From Bradyrhizobium sp. ISRA430 (GTDB taxonomy: Bacteria > Pseudomonadota > Alphaproteobacteria > Rhizobiales > Xanthobacteraceae): a DNA stretch of 64,000 bases. Position numbers and translations under genes: made by a program. The stretch lies in the NCBI RefSeq assembly GCF_029909975.1, contig NZ_CP094516.1:3968001-4032000 (forward strand). The letters run 5' to 3'. Of the stretch, positions 1 through 8,837 are shown in pieces. The notes beneath the pieces are model-generated. The model saw only the letters and a program-made list of their open reading frames with translations, had not been told where the DNA came from and searched no databases. Position 1 is the first letter of the stretch; every line of letters begins with the position of its first letter.

Positions 1-524
1 GTTGCGTTCGGTGGCACGAAGCGATCGCTCCCAGCAGCCGCAGCGTCGGCGGGTCGCACGTCTCGCCCATTGGTCGCAGCGAACAAACGGCTGATGCGAG
101 CGGCCTCGGTCTCTTGATCCTGGCGCTGCTGTTCCAGATTACCGCCGATGGTCGGCGACTGTCCTTGGGCAGCAAGGATTGGTCTGCCGAGGTCACCAGG
201 GAGCGGCGGGCCAAGCTGCGGGGTTGGTTGCTGCGGAACGCCAGCGTAGTCCTTTGGCAGAGCCGTAATGCCATCGGCGACATTGCGATGGTCAGTGCTG
301 TAGAGCTCATCGGCCGGCTGGCTTCGGGGACGATTGTTCTGCAGCGACCACAGGACCGCTCCACCGACCACAAGCAAGGCAGCCGCGCTCCCTGCCGCCA
401 GGACTTTTCGGGACAACCGTGTCACGCGCGGATGCTCTGCTCTCAGGCGGAAGCTTTTGGACTGTTCCTCTTGTGTCTCCGGTGGAGCTGCTTGCTCCTG
501 ATCGTTTCCATTCTGAGCGTTCAT
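1..524 (-). CDS. trbI: TrbI conjugal transfer protein, N-terminal part (runs off left edge)
   Basis: TrbI (VirB10-like) spans the envelope and links the inner-membrane ATPases to the outer-membrane TrbG pore in a P-type type IV secretion system. About 174 codons lie in the window. The ATG at 524 overlaps the trbG stop as ATGA, which fixes the start. The product begins MNAQNGNDQEQAAPPETQEE, then has one membrane segment near residues 40-57 (KVLAAGSAAALLVVGGAVLW), and then a proline- and glutamine-rich linker, as expected for TrbI before its C-terminal beta-barrel. The C-terminal half is outside the window. It is the last visible gene of the trb operon. The identification rests on topology, position and the N-terminal pattern. 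Confidence 0.88.
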   Translation of the reverse strand, partial: MNAQNGNDQEQAAPPETQEEQSKSFRLRAEHPRVTRLSRKVLAAGSAAALLVVGGAVLWSLQNNRPRSQPADELYSTDHRNVADGITALPKDYAGVPQQPTPQLGPPLPGDLGRPILAAQGQSPTIGGNLEQQRQDQETEAARISRLFAATNGRDVRPADAAAAGSDRFVPPNA

Positions 525-1555
525 GACGACGGTCTCCCGTCAGTCCTGACAATCCTGACCTTCTGCTGGTGCTCACCACCGAGCCGCAGTTCGGCGGCTG
601 CGAACAGCCGATCAACGATCAACACGTTACTGTAGGCACGATAGTTGACGAGTTCGGTCTTGCCGTCGGGGCCGATGACAAAGAGCGGTGGCATCTCACC
701 TTGCACGATGCCTTGCGGGAATTCGACATAGACCTTGCGGCCATCGTCATATACGGCGAGCGGCCGCCAGGGAGGACTGTCCCCTTCGATTGCGTAGCGA
801 GAGATACGCTGCGCCGGATCCGGAAGAACGGGTTTCAGAGCGAGGGAGCGCGACCGCTCGCGGACTGTTTCGGGATAGTACCAGGCAACGGATGGCATGT
901 ATGGTCGCTCGCGGGAGCGGAGCTCGATGAGGTAGGTGCGCCGATCGGTATTGACGACCAGATTGGTCTCGATCGATGCGCGGGTCGGCTTGACCAGGAT
1001 ATGGACGCGTCGCGTGTCGCCGCTCCCGCTCTCGGTATCCCCAACGACCCAGCGTACGGTGTCTCCGGCCGCGATGGGCCCTGATCCCGTTAACTGCTCT
1101 CCTTCCTCGAGCGCGATATCCGTGATCTGCCCCGGTGCGGCGTAAATCTGATACAGCGCTCCGGGACTGTAGGCGTAGATTTGGGCTGCATTGAAATACC
1201 CCCGCTTGCGCGGTTCGACCCGGGCTGCGCTGTTTGCGGTCTCAACCCGCCCCACGGGTTCAGCGTCTTCCTTCCCTCCCGACTTGCCGCCGAGCGCCGG
1301 CTTCCAGAGGGGTGGAACATGAAGCGGTCGCGATCTGTCGTCGAGAGCCACTGGCGTCGCCGCCAACGGAGGAACTTCAGCGTCATAGCTGATCTCCGGC
1401 GGTATGTAGGTCGCGCACCCACCGAGCAGAGACGAACAAAGCAGAAGAGCGGATAGAAATGCACGCTTCGAGCTCACGAACTCGTGCCAAGCCGAATTGA
1501 GCCTGCTTTGCTGAAGGAAACATTTCGAATGAACGTCAGACGGCGTCTTGATCAC
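521..1555 (-). CDS. trbG: TrbG, outer-membrane conjugation pore protein (VirB9 family)
   Basis: TrbG forms the outer-membrane part of the mating channel together with TrbI and TrbF. The 344-residue product has a lipoprotein signal ending at a lipobox LLGGC with Cys47, so a start further downstream, for example the GTG at 1474, would also fit. The C-terminal half carries the VirB9/CagX pattern, ending in YSNVLIVDRLFAAAELRLGG. The ATG overlaps the trbF stop by 4 nt, and the stop overlaps the trbI start by 4 nt, which shows translational coupling. No frameshift or truncation is seen. Confidence 0.93.
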   Translation of the reverse strand: MIKTPSDVHSKCFLQQSRLNSAWHEFVSSKRAFLSALLLCSSLLGGCATYIPPEISYDAEVPPLAATPVALDDRSRPLHVPPLWKPALGGKSGGKEDAEPVGRVETANSAARVEPRKRGYFNAAQIYAYSPGALYQIYAAPGQITDIALEEGEQLTGSGPIAAGDTVRWVVGDTESGSGDTRRVHILVKPTRASIETNLVVNTDRRTYLIELRSRERPYMPSVAWYYPETVRERSRSLALKPVLPDPAQRISRYAIEGDSPPWRPLAVYDDGRKVYVEFPQGIVQGEMPPLFVIGPDGKTELVNYRAYSNVLIVDRLFAAAELRLGGEHQQKVRIVRTDGRPSS

Positions 1556-2235
1556 TGACCCAACTCCTTTGACCAGTTGATGGCGCGAACATAGACGCCA
1601 AGGGGATTCTTGCGCAGACGTTCGGCATCGCGCGGCGTCTCGATCACGATCGTTAGGATTGCAGTCCAGCGCTCAGTCGAGCTCAACGAGCCGTTGTCGT
1701 AGATGCGCTGGGTCCACGCGACCCGAAAGCTTTCTGAAGATGCCCGAATGATGCTCGAGACGTCGACCGAGATCTGGGCCTTGCCCAGCTTGGCAAAGGG
1801 GTCGTTGTTGCGCGCATAATCGTTGAGCGCGGCGGCGCCGCGATCGGTCGTAAAATCATAGGCCCGGAGCCAGTTTTGGCGCAGAACAATGCCGTCCGCG
1901 GGCAGGCCTCTGACATCCTCGATGAAGCGCGCCAGATGGTAGGCGATCTGGGCGTCTGTGGGCTGATAGTCGATGTTCGCCGGCGCAACCCTTTGGGCCT
2001 GGCCGAGATGGTCGACTTCGACCACCCAGGGCGTGATCGAGCCCTGGCTCGATTGCCAAACCAGGCTACCTGCGAGACCGGCTGATAACATCAAGCAGCC
2101 GAACGCCATCAGGCGCCAGTTCTTAGCCTGCACGCGGGCCGATCCAATGCGTTCGTCCCAAACCTGCGCTGCCTTTTGGTAAGGCGTGATCGGCTCGGGC
2201 ATGCGCCCGTAATGAACGGAAGGTCGTTTGAACAT
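1552..2235 (-). CDS. trbF: TrbF, inner-membrane assembly protein (VirB8 family)
   Basis: TrbF is the VirB8-like bitopic protein that nucleates assembly of the mating-pair complex. The 227-residue product has a short cytoplasmic head, a membrane segment near residues 44-63 (LMAFGCLMLSAGLAGSLVW) and a periplasmic VirB8 domain with a WTQRIYDNGSLSSTERW stretch and a C-terminal NPLGVYVRAINWSKELG end. It starts 98 nt after the trbL stop, the largest gap inside the operon. Its stop overlaps trbG by 4 nt. Confidence 0.92.
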   Translation of the reverse strand: MFKRPSVHYGRMPEPITPYQKAAQVWDERIGSARVQAKNWRLMAFGCLMLSAGLAGSLVWQSSQGSITPWVVEVDHLGQAQRVAPANIDYQPTDAQIAYHLARFIEDVRGLPADGIVLRQNWLRAYDFTTDRGAAALNDYARNNDPFAKLGKAQISVDVSSIIRASSESFRVAWTQRIYDNGSLSSTERWTAILTIVIETPRDAERLRKNPLGVYVRAINWSKELGQ

Positions 2236-2333
2236 CGATAATGGCCCCCGGATCAGGTGATCGGCTTTGCTTCGCGTGGTATTCGGATTTGAGATGCGGC
2301 TGCGCGACCGCGGTAGAACAGCAGTGGTGCGTG

Positions 2334-3563
2334 TCAGCTCTCTCCCTGGGACAAATCGACGGAGGATCCGCTGCCGCCGTGATCTCCGGAGCGGACCGCG
2401 TGGCCAGCTGCCGAGGCACCATGCCGAATGGTCTGGGCGCGTTTCATGCGGCGCGCCCAGTCGGGCTGCCCTTCGGTCGAAGTGTTCGCGGCTTGCGCGC
2501 CGGCTTCCCCACCTCCGCCGGGCGCGGCAGCTGCACGACGCAACGGGCTCATGACAGCGGAAGCGCCCGCCTCCGCGACGCCAGCAAGACCACCGCTTCG
2601 ATAGGCGGCTGATGCTCCGCTTATAACAGCGCCGCCACCGCGCGCGGCGCCTGCAATCGCGCCGCCAGCGAGACCAGCGGCGCCGGCGGCGACACCTGCG
2701 CCTGCCGCAATAATGCCGCCGGCAGCAAGGCCCGTTCCAATCGCGGCGCCGGCGCCGAGCTGCGGTCCGCCGGATACCAGGCCGTTTGCGATACCAGGAC
2801 CAAAAATGCCGAGTCCCAACAGAGAGAGCGCAGCAAGGACCAGCGTCATTGCGTCTTCAATAGTCGGCTGAGCGCCGCCGAAGCCAACGGTGAACTGCGA
2901 GAACAAGGTCGATCCAATGCCAATGATAACGGCCAAGACCAGAACCTTGATCCCCGAAGATATGACGTTGCCCAAGACCCTCTCTGCCGCGAATGCGGTG
3001 TTGCCGAACAGGCCAAATGGAATGAGCACAAAGCCGGCCAGCGTGGTAAGCTTGAACTCGATCAGGGTGACGAAGAGCTGGATCGCCAGGATAAAGAAGG
3101 CGAGCAGCACCACGACCCACGCAAACAAGAGAACGACGATCTGGACGAAATTTTCGAAGAAACTGATGTAGCCCATCAGGTTGGAAATCGACTCGAGCAG
3201 CGGTCGGCCGGCGTCGAGTCCGACTTGGGCGATCTTTCCAGGTCGCAGGAAATCGGATGCAGACAGGCTTGCACCCGATGCTTTCAACCCAAGCCCCGCA
3301 AAGCTCTCGAAGACGATGCGCGCCAGGCTGTTCCAATTGCTGATGAGGTAAGCAAACACGCCGACGAAGAGCGTCTTTTTGACGAGGCGCGCGATGATAT
3401 CCTCGTCTGGTCCCCAACTCCAGAATAGCGCTGCGAGTGTGATGTCGATCGCGGCAAGAATCGTTGCGAGATATCCGACGTCACTCCCCAGCAACCCGAA
3501 GCCGTTGTCGATGTAACGCGTGAACGTTTCCAGGAATTGGTCGATGATCCCGGTACCAGTCAT
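2334..3563 (-). CDS. trbL: TrbL, polytopic channel protein (VirB6 family)
   Basis: TrbL is the polytopic inner-membrane channel component. The 409-residue product has several hydrophobic segments, among them LATILAAIDITLAALFWSW, LFVGVFAYLISNW and VQIVVLLFAWVVVLLAFFIL. After them comes a glycine/alanine-rich membrane stretch and a hydrophilic C-terminal tail rich in Ala, Gly, Ser and Arg, as in other TrbL proteins. Its ATG overlaps the trbK stop by 4 nt. Length and composition are normal for the family. Confidence 0.93.
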   Translation of the reverse strand: MTGTGIIDQFLETFTRYIDNGFGLLGSDVGYLATILAAIDITLAALFWSWGPDEDIIARLVKKTLFVGVFAYLISNWNSLARIVFESFAGLGLKASGASLSASDFLRPGKIAQVGLDAGRPLLESISNLMGYISFFENFVQIVVLLFAWVVVLLAFFILAIQLFVTLIEFKLTTLAGFVLIPFGLFGNTAFAAERVLGNVISSGIKVLVLAVIIGIGSTLFSQFTVGFGGAQPTIEDAMTLVLAALSLLGLGIFGPGIANGLVSGGPQLGAGAAIGTGLAAGGIIAAGAGVAAGAAGLAGGAIAGAARGGGAVISGASAAYRSGGLAGVAEAGASAVMSPLRRAAAAPGGGGEAGAQAANTSTEGQPDWARRMKRAQTIRHGASAAGHAVRSGDHGGSGSSVDLSQGES

Positions 3564-3928
3564 GGCTTGCTCGCCTCAGGTGTCCCCGGTTGCGGATAAC
3601 CTTGCGGGATCCGGCTCTGGTCTTTTGGGCCGGGCGCCAAACCTGCGGAATCATCTCGGCCAGGATCTGTGGGACCGTTCTTCTTGCCGAAGAAGCGACG
3701 CCGGTTTTCGGCCCAGACCTGTCTGCAATGCTGATAACCTGCCGTTTCCTCCGCAGTGACGCTGCGGCAGCGTGCGAGGTCAGAGCTGATTACATCTGTC
3801 GTCCGCTCCGCCTTCGGCGGCGCTGGCGACTCGTCGCCACCGCGAAGCTGAATCGTGCAGGCCGCGACCACTAATACGCCGATTGTCGTAAGCAGCGACA
3901 ACGCCTTGAATGCCTTTACCTCAGTCAT
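3560..3928 (-). CDS. trbK: TrbK-like entry-exclusion lipoprotein (alternative TrbK)
   Basis: The small product has a hydrophobic N-terminus and a lipobox-like VLVVAAC, so it is probably a lipoprotein. The middle has the pattern DLARCRSVTAEE..GYQHCRQVWAENRRRFF, seen in the alternative TrbK family of rhizobial ICEs, and the tail is proline-rich. TrbK proteins are associated with entry exclusion, which lowers redundant transfer into cells that already carry the element. That role here is inferred from family and position. The gene is coupled on both sides: 1 nt overlap with the trbJ stop and 4 nt with the trbL start. Confidence 0.8.
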   Translation of the reverse strand: MTEVKAFKALSLLTTIGVLVVAACTIQLRGGDESPAPPKAERTTDVISSDLARCRSVTAEETAGYQHCRQVWAENRRRFFGKKNGPTDPGRDDSAGLAPGPKDQSRIPQGYPQPGTPEASKP

Positions 3929-4656
3929 CAGTGGAACATCTGCACATTGGAGGATTGATAGCCCTGTCCAGGCGTCAGGAATCGTCTGAGCTGCTCTCGC
4001 CCCTGATCCTGGGCCGAGGCGCGCTGAGCCGCTTCGAGACTCTGCGCCCTGCCCTGCGCCGCCGCGGCCGCCGTGAGATCGGCAAGTTGTTGCGCTTGAA
4101 GCGCGAGGATCTGGTTACCGGCCTGAGTTGCCTGCAAGGTGCCACTGGCACTCTGGCTCGAGGTTACGAGGGCCGATGTCTGGATGCGATTAGTGTCGAG
4201 GTTGCCAACGATGCCTGCCTGGACACGAAGCGCGTCTTGCGTCGCGGCATAGGAATTCTGCCATCGCGATTGAGCGTTGGAGATCAGTAACTGGTTCGAT
4301 TGGCTGCTGGTCGCTGGCGCGTAGCTGGTCGAGAACGCGCGATCGATCTGCTGGATGTCGTAGGCGATCCGCTGAGCCTGGGCCAGCAGTTGCTGGGTCC
4401 GCTGAATCGACGATTGCAGTTGCTGCAACGACGAATACGGCAGGTTAGCCAGATTCTTTGCCTGATTGATCAGCATCTGCGCCTCGTTCTGCAACGAGGT
4501 GATCTGATTGTTGATCTGCTGGAGTTCCCGCGCGGCGGTCAGGACATTCTGGACGTAGTTGTTGGGATCAAAGACGATCAGTGCCCGTGCGGGCGCCGTA
4601 ACGCCAAGCACCAGCGCGAAGACGGCCGTAGTCGCCAATAGGCGAAGAGGTCTCAT
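3928..4656 (-). CDS. trbJ: TrbJ, periplasmic conjugation protein (VirB5 family)
   Basis: TrbJ is the VirB5-like, secreted minor pilus component. I place the start at the ATG at 4656, which overlaps the trbE stop as ATGA. It gives a clean signal peptide, MRPLRLLATTAVFALVLGVT, ending near APARA. The mature part is highly helical and glutamine-rich (ELQQINNQITSLQNEAQ), typical of TrbJ coiled coils. A start 16 codons further upstream is possible but would add a hydrophilic leader before the signal peptide. Confidence 0.93.
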   Translation of the reverse strand: MRPLRLLATTAVFALVLGVTAPARALIVFDPNNYVQNVLTAARELQQINNQITSLQNEAQMLINQAKNLANLPYSSLQQLQSSIQRTQQLLAQAQRIAYDIQQIDRAFSTSYAPATSSQSNQLLISNAQSRWQNSYAATQDALRVQAGIVGNLDTNRIQTSALVTSSQSASGTLQATQAGNQILALQAQQLADLTAAAAAQGRAQSLEAAQRASAQDQGREQLRRFLTPGQGYQSSNVQMFH

Positions 4657-7094
4657 AGCGATTTCTCCAGATTGACGAGGTTGGGGATCAGGTCGAGGGC
4701 CCACGCGACGCCACGATGCTGGAGCCAGGCGGGCACGAAACCGTCGGGGCCATGTTCAGCGATAAGTTGCGTGATGGTGGCCTGGTCTGTCTTGGAAGAG
4801 GCTGCGGTGAATGCGAGCGCAATCTCACCAAGACCAAGTTCGAACATCCGGTTGCCGCGACGGGACTGACAGTAATAGTCGCGCTTTGGCGTTGCCCGGC
4901 TCAGAAGCTCGATCTGGCGGTCATTGAGGCCGAAGCGACGGTAAATCGCCGTGATCTGCGGCTCGATCGCTCGTTCGTTCGGCAGCAACAAGCGCGTTGG
5001 GCAGCTTTCGATAATCGCCGGCGCGATCGCGGAGCCGTCGATGTCCGAGAGCGACTGGGTGGCGAAGATGACCGACGCGTTCTTCTTCCGCAGCGTCTTC
5101 AGCCATTCCCGGAGCTGGCCGGCAAAATCCTCGTCATCGAGGGCAAGCCACCCTTCATCGACAATCAGGAGTGTCGGCCGGCCGTCGAGACGATCCCCAA
5201 TCCGATGGAACAGATACGCCAGCACGGCCGGGGCCGCACTCGTGCCTATCAAGCCTTCGGTCTCAAACGCCTGGACCGAGGCCTCGCCAAGGCGCTCGAA
5301 TTCAGCATCGAGCAAGCGGCCGGAAGGTCCGCCCAGGCAGTATGGTTGCAGGGCGCGCTTCAGGGAGTTCAATTGTAGAAGGACTGACAGGCCCGTCAGG
5401 GTGCGTTCCTCTCTCGGCGCCGAGGCAAGAGACGTCAGCGCCGACCACAGATGATCCTTGACCTCCGGAGTGATCTCGATCTTTTCCCGTGCGAGGATCG
5501 CGCCGATCCATTCCGTGGCCCATCCGCGCTCGGAAGGATCGTCAATCCAGGCCAACGGTTGCAGGGCAACGGGGCTTTCGTCCCCGCCAGACAGTGCGCC
5601 GCCGAGATCATGCCAGTCGCCATTCATGGCGAGCGCGGCCGCCCGGATTGAACCGCCGAAGTCAAACGCAAAGACCTGAGAGTTCGGATAGCGGCGGAAT
5701 TGCAACGCCATCAGAGCCAGCAACACGGACTTGCCGGCGCCGGTCGGACCCACCACGAGGGTATGACCGACGTCGCCGACGTGGAGCGAGAAGCGGAACG
5801 GCGTTGAGCCCTCGGTCTTGCCGAACAACAGAGGAGGGCCCCTGAAGTGTAGGTCCCTCGCCTCGCCCGCCCACACGGCCGACATCGGAATCATGTGGGC
5901 GAGGTTAAGAGTCGAAATCGGAGGCTGCCGCACGTTGGCGTAAACGTGCCCGGGCAGGCCGCCGAGCCAGGCTTCGACGGCATTCACCGTCTCGATCATG
6001 CAGGTGAAATCGCGACCCTGAATGACCTTCTCGACCAGACGGAGCTTTTCATCGGCGGCACCGGGATCGCGGTCCCAGACGGTAATGGTCGCGGTGACAA
6101 AGGCCTGCCCGACCTGGTCCGACCCCAGTTCCTGCAAAGCCGCATCGGCATCGATCGCCTTGTTGTGGGCGTCGGTATCGAGCAGCGTCGATGCCTCGTT
6201 GGTCATGACCTCCTTGAGGATGGCGCCGATTGATTTTCTCTTCGCGAACCACTGGCGGCGGATTTTGGTCAGCAGCTTGGTGGCATCGGTCTTGTCGAGC
6301 ATGATCGCGCGGGTCGACCACCGATACGAAAATGCCAGGCGATTCAGGTCATCCAGTATTCCCGGGGTCGTCGCGCCCGGAAAGCCGACAATCGTGAGAA
6401 CCCGGACATCGGCTGAGCCCAGCATCGGCTCGAGCCCGCCGGTCAGCGGCTGGTCGGCCAACAGCGCATCGATGTACATCGGGATTTCGGGCACTCGTAC
6501 CCGATGACGCTTGGTCGAGATCGTCGAGTGCAGGTAGGTCAGCGTGTCCTGATCATCGAGCCAGGCGCATTCGGGCATGAACCCTTCGACGAGTTGCAGC
6601 ACACGGTTGGTTTGGTCGATAAACCCACGGAGGACCTCGCGCGCGTCGGCTCCGACGGTGCGGTCGCGGCCCTCGTAAAGCAGTTGCTCTGCCCTGGCGG
6701 CCCCTTCCTCTGGAGGCAGATAGAGGAAGGTCAGGAAGTAGCTGGACTCATAATGGGCACCCGCCTCCTCGAATTGAGCCCTGCGTTCCGCGTCAACCAG
6801 CGCAGACGCGACATCCGGAAAGGAGTTAGGCGGGTAGGTCCCCGCAAAATGACGCTGCGCTTCGACGAATACGGCCCAGCCTGATCCCAGGCGACGCAAG
6901 GCGTTATTCAAGCGACCCGCGACGGCGACGAGTTCAGCCGGCACTGCGCTATCCAGGTCGGGTCCGCGGAACTTTGCTGTCCGCTGGAACGAGCCGTCCT
7001 TGTTCAGGATGATTCCTTCGTCAACAAGGGCTGCCCAAGGCAGGAAGTCGGCGAGGCGCGCGCTGGAATGGCGATATTCGGCAAGGTTCAACAT
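4653..7094 (-). CDS. trbE: TrbE, conjugation ATPase (VirB4 family)
   Basis: TrbE powers pilus assembly and substrate translocation. The ATG at 7094 gives 813 residues, the usual size. An in-frame extension to 7262 would overlap trbD and has a non-family sequence, so it was not used. The Walker A motif VVGPTGAGKSVL lies at about residues 446-457 and Walker B LLIVDEGWLAL at about 642-652. Downstream, the motif region ATQSLSDIDGSAIAPAI is also typical. The gene begins 10 nt after the trbD stop. No defect is seen. Confidence 0.96.
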   Translation of the reverse strand: MLNLAEYRHSSARLADFLPWAALVDEGIILNKDGSFQRTAKFRGPDLDSAVPAELVAVAGRLNNALRRLGSGWAVFVEAQRHFAGTYPPNSFPDVASALVDAERRAQFEEAGAHYESSYFLTFLYLPPEEGAARAEQLLYEGRDRTVGADAREVLRGFIDQTNRVLQLVEGFMPECAWLDDQDTLTYLHSTISTKRHRVRVPEIPMYIDALLADQPLTGGLEPMLGSADVRVLTIVGFPGATTPGILDDLNRLAFSYRWSTRAIMLDKTDATKLLTKIRRQWFAKRKSIGAILKEVMTNEASTLLDTDAHNKAIDADAALQELGSDQVGQAFVTATITVWDRDPGAADEKLRLVEKVIQGRDFTCMIETVNAVEAWLGGLPGHVYANVRQPPISTLNLAHMIPMSAVWAGEARDLHFRGPPLLFGKTEGSTPFRFSLHVGDVGHTLVVGPTGAGKSVLLALMALQFRRYPNSQVFAFDFGGSIRAAALAMNGDWHDLGGALSGGDESPVALQPLAWIDDPSERGWATEWIGAILAREKIEITPEVKDHLWSALTSLASAPREERTLTGLSVLLQLNSLKRALQPYCLGGPSGRLLDAEFERLGEASVQAFETEGLIGTSAAPAVLAYLFHRIGDRLDGRPTLLIVDEGWLALDDEDFAGQLREWLKTLRKKNASVIFATQSLSDIDGSAIAPAIIESCPTRLLLPNERAIEPQITAIYRRFGLNDRQIELLSRATPKRDYYCQSRRGNRMFELGLGEIALAFTAASSKTDQATITQLIAEHGPDGFVPAWLQHRGVAWALDLIPNLVNLEKSL

Positions 7095-7104
7095 GACCGA
7101 TAGC

Positions 7105-7368
7105 TCAGAGGTTGAGATGACTGGGAATGCGCAGATGTCGGCGCACCACATCGACGAAGGCGGGATCGCGCTTGGCGGCCCAGACGACGGCCATGTGGCC
7201 GATGAACCAGAGGACCAGACCCGCGATCCAGAGCCGAAGTCCCAGCCCCAGAGCTGCCGCAAGCGTGCCGTTGACGATCGCGACCGACCGCGGCGCGCCG
7301 CCCATCAGGATTGGCTCAGTGAGCGCGCGATGAACGGGCACGACAAAGCCTGCCACCTGATCATCCAT
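7105..7368 (-). CDS. trbD: TrbD, inner-membrane protein (VirB3 family)
   Basis: The 87-residue product starts with the typical hydrophilic segment PVHRALTEPILMGGAPRS, followed by two adjacent hydrophobic stretches (VNGTLAAALGLGLRLWIAG and LVLWFIGHMAVVWAA) and a short basic C-terminus, the pattern of VirB3/TrbD. These proteins work with the VirB4-type ATPase. The ATG overlaps the trbC stop by one base (TGATG). Confidence 0.94.
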   Translation of the reverse strand: MDDQVAGFVVPVHRALTEPILMGGAPRSVAIVNGTLAAALGLGLRLWIAGLVLWFIGHMAVVWAAKRDPAFVDVVRRHLRIPSHLNL

Positions 7369-7691
7369 CAGATCACCACGCCGCCGCCGAAGGAGAAGAA
7401 CGACAGGAAGAAGCTCGAGGCGGCAAAGGCGATCGACAATCCGAACACGATCTGGATCAGCCTGCGAAAACCACCTGACGAATCCCCGAACGCGAGCGTG
7501 AGCCCGGTCACCACGATAATGATGACGGCGATGATCTTGGCGACCGGTCCTTCAACCGACTGCAAGATTTGATTGAGTGGCTGCTCCCACGGCATGTTCG
7601 AGCCGGCCGCCCATGCCGGCGCCGCTCCCAAAACCACCATGCCGAACACGGCCAACGATGCACCTCGAAGAAAACGCAATTGCCGACGCAT
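7368..7691 (-). CDS. trbC: TrbC, pilin precursor (VirB2 family)
   Basis: TrbC is the major conjugative pilin, processed from a membrane precursor. The ATG at 7691 gives 107 residues with a signal peptide ending near APAWAAG, followed by two long hydrophobic segments (VAKIIAVIIIVVTGLTLAFG and FGLSIAFAASSFFLSFFSFG), the VirB2 layout. The gene lies one base after the trbB stop. A longer in-frame form reaching 7799 would overlap trbB heavily and is unlikely. Confidence 0.94.
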   Translation of the reverse strand: MRRQLRFLRGASLAVFGMVVLGAAPAWAAGSNMPWEQPLNQILQSVEGPVAKIIAVIIIVVTGLTLAFGDSSGGFRRLIQIVFGLSIAFAASSFFLSFFSFGGGVVI

Positions 7692-7692
7692 G

Positions 7693-8655
7693 TCAGTCTC
7701 CCGCTGATGAAAGGCTGTAGTCGCCGGTGGCGCCAAGCCCGATGACGAGGGCGAGTTCAGCGAGGCGACGGTCAGCGCCGCGCCCCGCCAGCACTGCAAC
7801 GAGGTTGATGGTCTCGGCGATCAGGGCACGCGGAACCGTGATGACGGCTTCCTGGATGAGTTGCTCAAGCCGCCGCAGCGCACCGAGCGCGGTGCCCGCA
7901 TGAATTGTGCCGATGCCGCCGGGATGGCCTGTACCCCAAGCCTTGAGCAGATCGAGCGCCTCGGCACCTCGGACTTCGCCAATCGGGATGCGATCAGGTC
8001 GTAGGCGCAGCGAGGACCGAACGAGGTCCGATAGCGTGGCCACGCCGTCTTTGGTCCGGAGCGCTACAAGATTGGGCGCTTTGCACTGAAGTTCGCGCGT
8101 ATCTTCGATCAGCACGACCCGATCCGTAGTCTTTGCCACCTCGGCCAGGAGCGCATTCGTCAGTGTTGTTTTACCGGTCGATGTCCCACCGGCGACCAGG
8201 ATGTTCTTCCGTGCAGCGACCGCGCTCTTCAGGATCTTGGCCTCCTCCGAGGTCATGATCTCCTTGGCGACGTAGTGGTCGAGCGTAAACACTGCGACCG
8301 CTGGCTTGCGGATAGCAAAGGCCGGGGCGGCAACGACCGGAGGCAAAAGGCCTTCGAATCGCTCACCAGTTCCAGGCAGTTCTGCCGAAACCCGCGGCGC
8401 GCCGGCATGCACCTCGGCGCCGACGTGATGCGCAACCAGGCGAACAATGCGCTCGCCATCCGCAGCCGACAGAGTTTCGCCTGTGTCGATCAGGCCATTC
8501 GATAACCGATCGATCCACAACCGCCCATCTGGGTTGAGCATCACCTCTATGATCGTTTCATCTTCGAGGTAGCCGGCAATCGCTGTGCCGAGCGCGCTAC
8601 GCAGCATTCGCGCACCGCGCGAATTCGCTTCCGATTGAAAGGAATGGACTGCCAT
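7693..8655 (-). CDS. trbB: TrbB, conjugation ATPase (VirB11 family)
   Basis: TrbB is the hexameric traffic ATPase at the cytoplasmic base of the channel. From the ATG at 8655, which has a GGTGGGGG ribosome site just upstream, the product is 320 residues. Walker A is [10 protein letters not shown] at about 155-164. Asp/His boxes (VLIEDTREL and GGIGTIHAG) follow. A TTG start at 8685 would add 10 residues but lacks the better ribosome site. This is the first gene of the trb operon. The promoter should lie in the 182-bp interval before it (8656-8837). Confidence 0.95.
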   Translation of the reverse strand: MAVHSFQSEANSRGARMLRSALGTAIAGYLEDETIIEVMLNPDGRLWIDRLSNGLIDTGETLSAADGERIVRLVAHHVGAEVHAGAPRVSAELPGTGERFEGLLPPVVAAPAFAIRKPAVAVFTLDHYVAKEIMTSEEAKILKSAVAARKNILVAGGTSTGKTTLTNALLAEVAKTTDRVVLIEDTRELQCKAPNLVALRTKDGVATLSDLVRSSLRLRPDRIPIGEVRGAEALDLLKAWGTGHPGGIGTIHAGTALGALRRLEQLIQEAVITVPRALIAETINLVAVLAGRGADRRLAELALVIGLGATGDYSLSSAGD

Positions 8656-8837
8656 CGTTCGCCCCCACCGAATGAGGACGCCCAAAGAGCGCCCTCAGAT
8701 GGGGATCATTAGAAAATGCACCGATAGACTTGGCGCAACAACCGCTTTCAGTGATCGTAGGCTGGCGTAGAAAAAGGAAGACTGAGAACTGATATTTGAC
8801 GGCTACTCAATCGTACCGGTCCACGGCGAGGTGTTGC

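Noticed and set aside
4657..4704. Longer start for trbJ and similar upstream extensions of trbE, trbC and arsM
   Set aside because: The extensions overlap neighbouring genes, lack family similarity, and have weaker start signals than the chosen ones.
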